A DNA stretch of 6,990 nt from JAJRXG01 sp038523965 (GTDB lineage Bacteria; Bacteroidota; Bacteroidia; Chitinophagales; Saprospiraceae). Shown in pieces: positions 1 to 6,398 of this stretch. The translations under genes and the position numbers were made by a program. Location of the stretch: positions 1 through 6,990 of the forward strand of contig JBCBIX010000128.1 of the NCBI GenBank assembly GCA_038523965.1, in the 5' to 3' direction. Under the pieces are notes generated by a model, which was not told where the DNA came from, made no database searches, and saw nothing but the letters and a program-made list of their open reading frames with translations. The first letter of the stretch is position 1, and every line of letters starts with the position of its first letter.

Positions 1-693
1 ATAGAGTTTGTTCTGATATTTGGTCATCGTAAACTCTCGTACGTTAGTCTCGTCGAATCTCAGATATGCAATCTTCTTGCTATCTGGTGACCACCAAAAC
101 GTCTTTACGATAGAGAATTCCTCCTCATAAACCCAATCCGCTACCCCATTGATGATAGCATTCTTGCTGCCGTCATAAGTAATCGGCAGTGTGGTCTCTG
201 ATTTCAATTCATAGTAATAAAGGTTGTTGTCCCAGACATAGGCCACGTAGTTCCCATCAGGAGAGAGGGTGGCATTCATGACCTTTCCATCCTCATAGAT
301 AGCGTGTAGTTCGCCGGTCTGAAGGTTATATACATGATAGTTAGCGAGGTATGATCTGCGATAAATCGACTCACTATTACTCTCGATCATCAATAGTGAT
401 TCATCAGAGTGAAAACTGTATCGATCCATTTCACCGCTGAAGCCTTTCTGTCCAGCGATCGCAGATGCGTCGAAGATATCCTCGACATATTCTCCTGTAG
501 TGATGTCATATTTTTTGATGACGTTCTCTTCAAGACGCGTGAAGTGACGGCCATCACTCATGAAGTTGAATCCTGGAACTGACTTCGGTACGAACTCGTA
601 GTTTCTCCAGATATCTTCTAAGGTGATATCCTGCTGAGCCTTAATCGCGATCGTCACGAACGATGCCAAGAGTATGATCAATATATTCCGCAT
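1..693 (-). CDS. Dipeptidyl peptidase IV (peptidase family S9B), N-terminal part, truncated by the window edge
   Basis: Serine exopeptidase expected to release X-Pro or X-Ala dipeptides from peptide N-termini in the periplasm or at the cell surface. The visible 231 codons cover a signal peptide (Met-Arg-Asn followed by a hydrophobic stretch to about residue 18, then KAQQ as likely cleavage region) and part of the N-terminal beta-propeller domain. The diagnostic motif DWVYEEEF lies at residues 186-193; E191 and E192 correspond to the human DPP4 Glu205-Glu206 pair that binds the substrate amino terminus. R112 in YRRSY aligns with human Arg125, and WWSPDSKKIAYLRF near residue 204 is also typical. 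The start ATG at 693 is fixed upstream by an in-frame TAG three codons before it. The catalytic Ser/Asp/His domain lies beyond position 1, so activity cannot be judged. It follows the M14 gene by 38 bp on the same strand, probably in one operon. Confidence 0.93.
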   Translation of the reverse strand, partial: MRNILIILLASFVTIAIKAQQDITLEDIWRNYEFVPKSVPGFNFMSDGRHFTRLEENVIKKYDITTGEYVEDIFDASAIAGQKGFSGEMDRYSFHSDESLLMIESNSESIYRRSYLANYHVYNLQTGELHAIYEDGKVMNATLSPDGNYVAYVWDNNLYYYELKSETTLPITYDGSKNAIINGVADWVYEEEFSIVKTFWWSPDSKKIAYLRFDETNVREFTMTKYQNKLY

Positions 694-731
694 AAGCTAT
701 AGGTATTAATCTTGAGTAGTGTCCGGTCGGT

Positions 732-3263
732 CTATTGTACCTGAAAAAGTGCATTGGAAAATAAGAATAGTCCATTGTACCAGAACCCACGAAACAAGGG
801 ATTATCCACCATGTATATCACCGTACCTCGTCCGGCATCCTCCACTGCAAACACAACGCTGTCTTTAATTCTCTCCTTGATCTTCGAACCCGCAAATCCA
901 ATCGAGGCACCGCCATCCTTGGGGTGAGTAAATACATTGTTCTCATTCACTAATAGCGGATACACAGAACTACTTGTACGCAGCGAGTAGTAGTGATCTC
1001 CCAATCCAAATCCTAATGGGTGACTTTCATCCACATCCAGTCTAAAAATCGCTCCAGGAACATAGTCGCTGATCGCATCTCGTTCTCTGTCCTCGTAGTC
1101 ATTGTATCGTGCGTCAAGATTGGCTTGTTGACTCGCCTTTTTAGCCTTGGAGGCGTCCTCGTCTGTTGCATATCGCTTCAACGCAAATCCATCTTGATCG
1201 GCGAATTCAGAAAGGGCACCACCGATCACAATCAATTTGCCTCCTCCACGCACCCACGATGAGATCTGATCGCGCTCTGATTTGCTAAAACCGTAGTATC
1301 CGCTGGTCAGAATCATTGTATTGTACTTAGACATATTGGTCCGGCTAAGGCGATCGCGATCGACAATGGTTAGCGGATAATCTATCACTCGATCAAAGTA
1401 CCACTTCACCTGTCCGAACGCATTTGTTCTGATGCGATCACTCATCAGTAAAAGGGCTTTGGGTTTCTTTATCAAATCAATACGCCCACTACCAAGGTCG
1501 AGACCACTCTCTGCGAATCCAGTCTTGACCGAGATAATTTCGGCATTGTGAGAAGACGCAACCTCATTGATAATGCCAATCAGTTTTTCATCTATTGATC
1601 TGTTGTCAGCTCGGGTTACGACCAGTGAACCTGCACCATATGATCGGCCTTCGAGAGTTGATGGCTTTGATAATGTCCGCACGGATACTCCTCGATGTAA
1701 GAGATCTGCTGCTACTGCTGCGTCAGACACGTCTGACCAAGGTATGAGATAAGCGTACGCAGAACCAGTGGTTGCTGGCGCACTACTGGACATCATGTCC
1801 ATGCCATTGATTTTAACAGACTTCGTGCTGGCGAGTGCTTCCAATCCGTATGCATACGGTAATGACCACGCAGTGATATCATACGTAAGACTATCTTCTA
1901 ACTCTGTCACAGGATCTAACAATACCTGGGTCATGACTGCTTTGGGCTGTAGAGCACTTACGACCATGTCCCCAGGCTCGATATTGATCATTCCTTCTTG
2001 TTGAGTCGAGTAAAGATGACCAGCTAAAGAGGATGACTCCGACGAGATAGCATAGGTAATATCTTGCTTGGCGAGCAGATCGGCTAAAGCATCCAGGCGC
2101 CTTCCACTTGGATCTTTTTTAATGACATAAGTGCGATAATCTCCCGGAGGATTTGTGGAGGTGCCCTTGTAGTAGGTCTCGAACTGCTGTACCAGCCTGC
2201 TACTCTGGCGTGAGGCGATCTCAACTGTGCTTAAGGCAGCAGCAACGTGATGAGCGATCCGATCTTTCAAGGTGAGTAATTCGCCATTTTCTAACCGGAT
2301 AGCGCGACCAGCAACATGCGATCCACCCTGCTCATATGTCATCCCAATGGCCCCACTGTACGTTGGGTAGGTGTCTCCATAGCTTGGGTACAGAAGGTCA
2401 AAAACCTCCTTTGTGAAGTACAACCACCCCTCAGCATCAAAGTACCTTGCATGATTCTTCCCGATCTCAGTCTGAAAGTCCCGTTGCCACTGAGTGATGT
2501 ATTTGTGAAAGGGCTTGCTGGCCGGTGCGAAGAAGTAGGGACTCTCATGACCCATTTCATGAAAATCAGCATGGATGTGTGGCAGCCAATCGTTGTAGAG
2601 ACGGATGCGTTGTTGGCTCTCTGTCTGGGTCTGCCAAACCCAGTCGCGATTAAGATCAAAGAGATAATGGTTCACTCTGCCCCCCGGCCAAGGCTCCTGA
2701 TGCTCGACGTCTTGGATATCAGGATTGTAGTCGTCACTGGCGATGTCTCGCGCCCAATGTGTATATCTGGAGTATCCATCGGGGTTGGCGACAGGATCGA
2801 TGATAACCACTGTGTTCTGGAGCCACTCCTGTGTACGAACATTGGTTTTATCGGCTAAGTCAAAAAGGATCTGCATGGACGACTCCGAACAAGCTGCCTC
2901 ATTACCATGAACACCAAAACTCAACCACACAATGGTAATATCACCACCCAGTGAGGCTTCTCCAGGGAGCACTCCAGCCCGTTTTAAATTGTCAGTGCGG
3001 ATGTCCTCGATGCGCTCATGATTCGCAGGTGAGGTTATGATCGCATAGAGTAATGGTCTGTTTTGGTTGGTCCGTCCATACTTAGCTAATTTGACTGCGT
3101 CGCTTTCTTCGGCGATGTGCTGATAGTAGTCAACTAACTGATGGTGCGGAGTAAAATGCTCTCCCAGTCCATGAGTCAAGAATTCGTCTGGGGATTGCAT
3201 CTGAGCCGAAAGCTGTAGGACAAACGGCAAAAAAACAAGCAAGAAACAACTGGATCTCATCAT
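732..3263 (-). CDS. Secreted M14-family zinc carboxypeptidase with C-terminal amidotransferase-like domain
   Basis: Metallopeptidase of 843 aa that should remove C-terminal residues from peptides outside the cytoplasm. A signal peptide occupies about residues 1-20 (MMRSS, hydrophobic core, LSAQ). The M14 core spans about 40-350: zinc ligands H119 and E122 (GVHGNE), NPDG at 160-163, substrate-carboxylate pair N205-R206 in FDLNRDW, third zinc ligand H235 in HADFHEMG, and catalytic E311 in MTYEQGG. All core residues are present, so an active enzyme is expected. Residues about 598-690 (KALLLMSD, later TSGYYGFS and GGGKLIVIGG) look like a flavodoxin-like or class I glutamine amidotransferase-like fold. 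The whole protein has only two cysteines (C6, C125), so that module lacks a nucleophile and is probably structural or binding. The great length compared with ~300-aa pancreatic-type carboxypeptidases is known in Bacteroidota members. The start has two adjacent ATGs; the first is chosen. No C-terminal sorting domain is obvious. Stop is TAG; the DPP IV gene follows. Confidence 0.93.
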   Translation of the reverse strand: MMRSSCFLLVFLPFVLQLSAQMQSPDEFLTHGLGEHFTPHHQLVDYYQHIAEESDAVKLAKYGRTNQNRPLLYAIITSPANHERIEDIRTDNLKRAGVLPGEASLGGDITIVWLSFGVHGNEAACSESSMQILFDLADKTNVRTQEWLQNTVVIIDPVANPDGYSRYTHWARDIASDDYNPDIQDVEHQEPWPGGRVNHYLFDLNRDWVWQTQTESQQRIRLYNDWLPHIHADFHEMGHESPYFFAPASKPFHKYITQWQRDFQTEIGKNHARYFDAEGWLYFTKEVFDLLYPSYGDTYPTYSGAIGMTYEQGGSHVAGRAIRLENGELLTLKDRIAHHVAAALSTVEIASRQSSRLVQQFETYYKGTSTNPPGDYRTYVIKKDPSGRRLDALADLLAKQDITYAISSESSSLAGHLYSTQQEGMINIEPGDMVVSALQPKAVMTQVLLDPVTELEDSLTYDITAWSLPYAYGLEALASTKSVKINGMDMMSSSAPATTGSAYAYLIPWSDVSDAAVAADLLHRGVSVRTLSKPSTLEGRSYGAGSLVVTRADNRSIDEKLIGIINEVASSHNAEIISVKTGFAESGLDLGSGRIDLIKKPKALLLMSDRIRTNAFGQVKWYFDRVIDYPLTIVDRDRLSRTNMSKYNTMILTSGYYGFSKSERDQISSWVRGGGKLIVIGGALSEFADQDGFALKRYATDEDASKAKKASQQANLDARYNDYEDRERDAISDYVPGAIFRLDVDESHPLGFGLGDHYYSLRTSSSVYPLLVNENNVFTHPKDGGASIGFAGSKIKERIKDSVVFAVEDAGRGTVIYMVDNPLFRGFWYNGLFLFSNALFQVQ

Positions 3264-3380
3264 CGGGTCTAAGGATGGGTGAAGAGGGCTGAAGATATTG
3301 TTTTCCCTAAAAGGGAGAATGAATCGAGACTCTTACAAGACAGCCCCACTTATGACGATCAACTACCTTTGGGATCACTC
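3264..3380. promoter_or_regulatory. Divergent intergenic region between peptidase operon and membrane-protein gene
   Basis: This 117-bp gap must hold the promoter of the minus-strand peptidase genes and that of the plus-strand membrane protein. Seen: TACCTTTG at 3364-3371, which fits the Bacteroidota -7 box TAnnTTTG on the plus strand, but no TTG lies 19-21 bases upstream and it would place the transcript start almost at the ATG (a leaderless mRNA). A short inverted repeat TCCCT-AAA-AGGGA at 3304-3316 could be an operator or chance. I see no good -7 box for the minus strand. The region is open from a GTG at 3279 in frame with the downstream gene, but this extension is less likely coding. Confidence 0.35.
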
Positions 3381-3920
3381 ATGGCATCCAGCGAATTACC
3401 AGAAAAATCTCTCTTCGATAGAGTCACCGAATACTATCGCGGGGAACGCATCAGCAATGCCGCCATCTTTTTTATCGGTGGTGCAGGGATCACGTGGACG
3501 CTGCTGCTCTTTCTGTGGCGTCAGGGCACCCTATCCAAGGGATTATTTTTCAGTGCACTGCCACTGGGAGTTTTTATGATTGTCACGGGTGGATATCGAT
3601 TTTATCGATCACTCTATCGATATCGTGAAGCTCATGATGAACTGCTTGGTGAGACTTACCTGGAACAAGAAGAGCTGCCACATCTCGAAGGACGCTTACA
3701 GCGATTTATCGGCAAGAGAAAGGTCAACATCACAGGATTTATGATTGGGATATCCATGATGACGTTGTCCATGATATTTGGATGGAACCACATCTTTTTG
3801 GGCACAGCAGTGAGCGTGACAATTTTCTCTTCGGTGTTACTTGTCTTTGACCTGTTTAGCCAATTTAGAACAGAAGAATTCAGACATCATCTCGACAGAT
3901 GGCAACAACGCAAGCAATAA
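3381..3920 (+). CDS. Four-helix integral membrane protein of unknown function
   Basis: Predicted 179-aa inner-membrane protein; I do not recognise a family with a known role. With the ATG at 3381 the N-terminus is short and polar (MASSELPEKSLFDRVTEYY), followed by hydrophobic segments at about residues 25-46, 53-74, 116-134 and 137-159, in two hairpin pairs. The pairs are separated by a charged, probably helical cytoplasmic stretch (about 75-115) rich in Arg, Glu and Tyr, and the C-terminus is charged (FRHHLDRWQQRKQ). An in-frame GTG at 3279 would give 213 aa, but the added 34 residues would occupy most of the divergent promoter region and do not look conserved in character, so the ATG is preferred. 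It is transcribed away from the peptidase genes and ends at a hairpin; the NUDIX gene starts 216 bp downstream. No catalytic motif is visible. Function is unknown. Confidence 0.8.
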   Translation: MASSELPEKSLFDRVTEYYRGERISNAAIFFIGGAGITWTLLLFLWRQGTLSKGLFFSALPLGVFMIVTGGYRFYRSLYRYREAHDELLGETYLEQEELPHLEGRLQRFIGKRKVNITGFMIGISMMTLSMIFGWNHIFLGTAVSVTIFSSVLLVFDLFSQFRTEEFRHHLDRWQQRKQ

Positions 3921-3949
3921 AAAAAGGGTGAGATCCGACGATCTCACCC
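3919..3949 (-). terminator. Perfect 10-bp hairpin with T-run in minus-strand polarity
   Basis: GGGTGAGATC at 3926-3935, loop CGAC, and GATCTCACCC at 3940-3949 form a perfect 10-bp stem directly after the membrane-protein stop codon. Seven A residues (3919-3925) precede it, giving a TTTTTTT tail only for minus-strand transcription. On the plus strand the hairpin is followed by CGCTCAACTA, without a T-run. It may still end or protect the 3' end of the plus-strand mRNA, but its shape is that of an intrinsic terminator for RNA coming from the NUDIX side on the minus strand. Confidence 0.65.
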
Positions 3950-4136
3950 CGCTCAACTACTAAAACCTATATAAAAAGCAGCGATCTAAATCGTGGGAAG
4001 AGAATTGATGCGGAAATATCTTTTCGTCCAGATCGCTTAGCTCAAAGATGCCTGAGAAGGGAGGCTACATCTATCGGGAAAACCCGAAATTCAATACACA
4101 GCCCAGTCATTTGAGTAAATCAGAAACCTAATCCCA
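3950..4136. other. Intergenic region with inverted repeats; possible structured leader or small RNA
   Basis: No recognised gene. Seen: AGCGATCT at 3980-3987 and its reverse complement AGATCGCT at 4030-4037 (8-bp stem, 42-nt loop); TCGGG-AAAA-CCCGA at 4074-4087 (5-bp stem); TATCTTTT at 4017-4024, one base off the -7 box TAnnTTTG but without a -33 TTG at proper distance. It either contains the 5' leader and promoter of the NUDIX gene or a small RNA on the minus strand that would end at the hairpin 3926-3949. No known riboswitch was recognised. Confidence 0.4.
4048..4131 (+). CDS. Doubtful 27-codon ORF just upstream of the NUDIX gene
   Basis: ATG at 4048 opens a 27-aa reading frame starting MPEKGGYIYRENPK and ending with TAA at 4129-4131, five bases before the NUDIX ATG. 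The peptide is hydrophilic, has no membrane segment, and does not read like a biosynthetic leader peptide (no run of one amino acid). Part of it is made of the small inverted repeat at 4074-4087. It may be a translated leader ORF that feeds ribosomes into the NUDIX start, or simply chance. No family is recognised. Confidence 0.15.
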   Translation: MPEKGGYIYRENPKFNTQPSHLSKSET

Positions 4137-4691
4137 ATGCCCATCAAAAAATGGAAGACACTCAGTCAACGCTATCTCTTCAAGCGTACACCATGGCTGA
4201 CCGTTCGAGAGGATACCCTGGAGATGCCTAATGGCAAGGTGATGGAATCTTACTACATCCTCGAATATCCTAATTGGGTCAATGTAATCGCCATCACTCC
4301 CGATCACCAATTTGTCATGGTCGAGCAGTATCGTCATGGCCTTCAAGAAATCAGTATCGAACTGAGCGCAGGAGTGTGCGACAAGGACGATCCAACTCCC
4401 GAGCATAGCGCCAGACGCGAACTACTCGAAGAAACTGGCTACGGTGGAGGAGAATGGCAACACTATATGGTCAATTGTGCGAACCCAGGAACCCATACGA
4501 ACTTGGTCCATTGTTATCTCGCCACAGATGTTACTCGTGTCAGAGACTCTCAGCAACTCGATGAACACGAAGAAATCCAAGTGCATCTGATGAGTCGCGA
4601 AAAAGTCTTAAAACTCTTAGAAGAAGATGCGATTCGGCAGTCCCTGCATGCAGCAGCGCTTTGGAAGTATATGGCGCAGCATCCAATATGA
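4137..4691 (+). CDS. NUDIX hydrolase, probably ADP-ribose/nucleoside-diphosphate-sugar pyrophosphatase-like
   Basis: Cytoplasmic Mg2+-dependent hydrolase of 184 aa, expected to split a nucleoside diphosphate linked to another moiety; the exact substrate is unknown. The Nudix motif lies at about residues 79-102: G79, then R94-E95-L96-L97-E98-E99-T100-G101-Y102 (RELLEETGY). The metal-binding REUxEE part is intact. The segment between G79 and R94 is one residue longer than the usual GX5EX7RE spacing, and the normal first Glu is missing (DKDDPTP occupies this place). Preceding sequence VNVIAITPDHQFVMVEQYRHG and following GYGGGEW, NPGTHTN and WKYMAQ are typical of ADP-ribose pyrophosphatase-like Nudix proteins. 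A TAA at 4116-4118 in the same frame fixes the upstream limit, and ATG 4137 is the only good start. The PfkB gene starts 59 bp downstream on the same strand, so co-transcription is possible. Confidence 0.9.
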   Translation: MPIKKWKTLSQRYLFKRTPWLTVREDTLEMPNGKVMESYYILEYPNWVNVIAITPDHQFVMVEQYRHGLQEISIELSAGVCDKDDPTPEHSARRELLEETGYGGGEWQHYMVNCANPGTHTNLVHCYLATDVTRVRDSQQLDEHEEIQVHLMSREKVLKLLEEDAIRQSLHAAALWKYMAQHPI

Positions 4692-4706
4692 AGTTTAAGG
4701 GATGAG

Positions 4707-4714
4707 TACCTTTG
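4707..4714 (+). promoter_or_regulatory. Possible -7 box (TACCTTTG) before the PfkB gene
   Basis: TACCTTTG matches the Bacteroidota -7 consensus TAnnTTTG and lies in the 59-bp gap before the PfkB-family gene, which would leave a leader of roughly 30 nt. No TTG is found 19-21 bases upstream, so only half of the promoter is supported. A motif with six fixed bases is expected a few times by chance in a window of this size. Confidence 0.3.
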
Positions 4715-4750
4715 CGCGAATTCAAGCTATCACATTATAAAAAATCATAT

Positions 4751-5665
4751 ATGAGCCTTCTTATTGTAGGTACTGTTGCGTTTGACACCATCGAATCAGC
4801 CCACGGACGAGCAGAACGGATCGTCGGTGGTTCAGCACAGTATGCCGGCTTCGCTGCGAGTCACTTTGTTGATAAGGTAAATTTGGTATCGATCATAGGC
4901 GACGATTTCCCTTCTGAAGAGCTTGCCGAATTCGCAAGTCGGGGTATGGTTTTGGACGGTATCAAGACAATAGCAGGGGGGAAATCATTTTTCTGGGAAG
5001 GCAAGTATCACGATGATATGAATGGTCGTGACACGATCACCACTGATCTAAATGTGCTCGCTGAATTTGACCCCGTTCTTCCCAATAGCTACAAAACAAG
5101 TGAGTACATCCTCCTTGGTAATCTGGATCCAGCCATCCAAGTCAGTGTGATCGAACAGTTAGAAGTAAAGCCCAAGTTGGTGGTCTTGGACACGATGAAC
5201 TTCTGGATCGACATCGCACTTCCGACGCTGCTGAAGGCCATATCTCTATGTGATGTCCTCACTATCAATGACGAAGAGGCACGTATGCTCAGCGGCGAGC
5301 ACTCCTTGGTCAAAGCAGCTGCAAAGATCTTGGATATGGGACCCACCTATCTCATCATTAAAAAAGGAGAGCACGGGGCGTTCCTTTTTGACAAAAACAA
5401 CGTTTTCTTCGGACCGGCACTACCACTCGAGACAGTTATTGACCCGACGGGTGCAGGAGACTGTTTCGCTGGTGGATTCTTAGGACACATCGCTCAAAGT
5501 GGAGATACCTCCTTCGAAAATCTGAAACGCGCGCTCATCTATGGTGCTGCGATGGGTTCTTTTGTGGTAGAGGAATTTGGAAATGGTAGCATCCGAAAGG
5601 TGACAAAAGATACCTTACAGGGACGGGTTCAAGAGTTCGTAAAACTCACAAATTTTGCCCTTTAA
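4751..5665 (+). CDS. PfkB-family (ribokinase-like) carbohydrate or nucleoside kinase
   Basis: ATP-dependent cytoplasmic kinase of 304 aa that phosphorylates a hydroxymethyl group of a sugar or nucleoside; the substrate cannot be told from the sequence. It starts MSLLIVGTVAFD. Visible family features, in numbering from ATG 4751: Gly-rich substrate-side motif VGGSAQYAG (about 25-33), GKSFFWEGKYHDDMN (about 77-91), TINDEEA (171-177), LIIKKGEHGA (about 201-210), and the PfkB signature DPTGAGDCFAGGF (231-243) with catalytic base D237 and the anion-hole GAG. The length is usual for the family. A TTG at 4712 would add 13 residues (MREFKLSHYKKSY), but the ATG at 4751 is directly before the conserved first beta strand and is preceded by an A-rich stretch, as usual in Bacteroidota. 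No terminator with a T-run follows before the tRNA promoter; palindromes CCTTTAAAGG (5659-5668) and TAGTCGACTA (5689-5698) lie there instead. Confidence 0.92.
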   Translation: MSLLIVGTVAFDTIESAHGRAERIVGGSAQYAGFAASHFVDKVNLVSIIGDDFPSEELAEFASRGMVLDGIKTIAGGKSFFWEGKYHDDMNGRDTITTDLNVLAEFDPVLPNSYKTSEYILLGNLDPAIQVSVIEQLEVKPKLVVLDTMNFWIDIALPTLLKAISLCDVLTINDEEARMLSGEHSLVKAAAKILDMGPTYLIIKKGEHGAFLFDKNNVFFGPALPLETVIDPTGAGDCFAGGFLGHIAQSGDTSFENLKRALIYGAAMGSFVVEEFGNGSIRKVTKDTLQGRVQEFVKLTNFAL

Positions 5666-5703
5666 AGGCATCGTAGTAATCAGAAAAGTAGTCGACTAAT
5701 AAG

Positions 5704-5734
5704 TTGCGACAAGTGGTATCGAGCAGTATATTTG
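5704..5734 (+). promoter_or_regulatory. Promoter of tRNA-Val (TTG-N20-TATATTTG)
   Basis: TTG at 5704-5706 and TATATTTG at 5727-5734, separated by 20 bases, match the known promoter of the Bacteroidota primary sigma factor (-33 TTG, -7 TAnnTTTG) in both boxes and spacing. The expected transcript start near 5740 lies about 12 bases before the mature tRNA 5' end, so the position is functionally sensible. This is the best promoter in the window. Confidence 0.8.
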
Positions 5735-5751
5735 CGCCACTTTTGACTTAA

Positions 5752-5829
5752 GGGCGATTAGCTCAGTTGGTTTAGAGCACCTCGTTTACACCGAGGGGGT
5801 CGGGAGTTCGAGTCTCTCATCGCCCACCA
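5752..5829 (+). tRNA. tRNA-Val, anticodon UAC, CCA encoded
   Basis: A full cloverleaf can be folded. Acceptor GGGCGAT (5752-5758) pairs perfectly with ATCGCCC (5819-5825). D-stem GCTC/GAGC (5761-5764, 5775-5778) encloses AGTTGGTTTA. Anticodon stem CCTCG/CGAGG (5780-5784, 5792-5796) has the 7-nt loop TTTACAC, giving anticodon TAC at 5787-5789, which reads GUA and other valine codons. The variable loop is GGGTC, and the T-stem GGGAG/CTCTC (one G-U pair) has loop TTCGAGT. Discriminator A5826 is followed by encoded CCA (5827-5829). It stands alone as a single-gene unit with its own promoter and terminator. Confidence 0.97.
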
Positions 5830-5839
5830 AGAAGGCATT

Positions 5840-5873
5840 AAGGAGTTTTGGATGTGTCCAAAGCTCCTTTTCT
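5840..5873 (+). terminator. Intrinsic terminator of the tRNA-Val unit
   Basis: AAGGAGTTTTGGA (5840-5852), loop TGTG and TCCAAAGCTCCTT (5857-5869) form a 13-bp stem with a single U-G wobble, followed by TTCT (the run TTTTCT at 5868-5873 starts inside the stem). It begins ten bases after the tRNA CCA and lies between the tRNA and the converging SH3b gene, so it may also slow minus-strand transcripts, although only TTAAT follows on that side. Confidence 0.8.
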
Positions 5874-5894
5874 ATGTAAAGTCCTAATAGCTGC

Positions 5895-6398
5895 CTAATC
5901 CATTTTGGTAGTGTCGAGGTAGTTCCCCCATACCCAGCCCTCTTGATCCTCGTATCGGATACGGCACCAACTACCCTTCTTCCCTTCTAAAAACAACTCT
6001 GTGTCGTCATAGTAAAGGACGTTCACTCGAGTCCCATCTGGGATACGAAGGACGATATCTGAACTTATCGTCGGGCCTGTCCTCATGTTGAGAGCGGCCG
6101 ATTCTGTGCGAATGATTCCGACGTTAGTTGCCTCATTCTCCTCATACCTCGATAGCTGTTCCCGAAGAGCTTTGATGGTTTGCTCTTGTTCTAAAACTAT
6201 CTTCCGCAGGTCTTTCTTGGTCAGCTCATCCAGCCCTCGTTCAGGTGTAGCTCGAGTAAACCAAGACGTGAGCACTTTGGCCGGAGAGGCAGAAGTCCAA
6301 ATAGCTGTGCCCAGCAGCATAATCAAAAATCCAAATGTGATAAAGGAAATCCAGGACCACATCGGGGACAGTCCTCGACTCCTACGTCGTTTTGCCAT
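5895..6398 (-). CDS. Membrane-anchored coiled-coil protein with C-terminal bacterial SH3 (SH3b) domain
   Basis: Protein of 167 aa with a simple three-part build. A basic N-terminus (MAKRRRSRG) is followed by one transmembrane helix at about 14-34, which by the positive-inside rule puts the rest in the periplasm. Residues about 56-88 (DELTKKDLRKIVLEQEQTIK, then ALREQLSRYEE) are a likely coiled coil, so it may form oligomers. Residues about 94-162 are an SH3b domain: ALNMRTGPTISSDIV is the usual first strand and loop, followed by IPDGTRVNVL, GSWCRIRY and GWVWGNYL. SH3b domains in bacteria often bind peptidoglycan or peptides; no enzymatic domain is present here. The start ATG overlaps the TAA of the upstream lipoprotein gene by one base (TAATG), which suggests coupled translation. 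Exact role unknown; a scaffold or cell-wall-sensing protein is an inference. Confidence 0.85.
   Translation of the reverse strand: MAKRRRSRGLSPMWSWISFITFGFLIMLLGTAIWTSASPAKVLTSWFTRATPERGLDELTKKDLRKIVLEQEQTIKALREQLSRYEENEATNVGIIRTESAALNMRTGPTISSDIVLRIPDGTRVNVLYYDDTELFLEGKKGSWCRIRYEDQEGWVWGNYLDTTKMD

Noticed and set aside
455..1357. Two GCGATCGC octamers (455-462 and 1350-1357), the HIP1-like palindrome of cyanobacteria
   Set aside because: Both lie in coding sequence, only two copies are seen, and the genes otherwise favour GAT/ATC/CGA combinations. The other features indicate Bacteroidota, not cyanobacteria.
2316..2858. Plus-strand open frame of about 180 codons opposite the M14 gene
   Set aside because: It lies fully antisense to the region coding the conserved zinc-binding and catalytic motifs of the peptidase; its translation shows no domain.
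3279..3380. GTG-started N-terminal extension of the membrane protein
   Set aside because: It would fill most of the divergent promoter region, starts only 15 bases from the opposite gene, and adds a charged sequence without recognisable feature; ATG 3381 is the simpler start.
3598..3626. Three close copies of TATCGAT resembling a repeated binding site
   Set aside because: They lie inside the membrane-protein gene and arise from repeated Tyr-Arg codons (TAT CGA) in YRFYRSLYRYR; no reason to think of a regulatory repeat.
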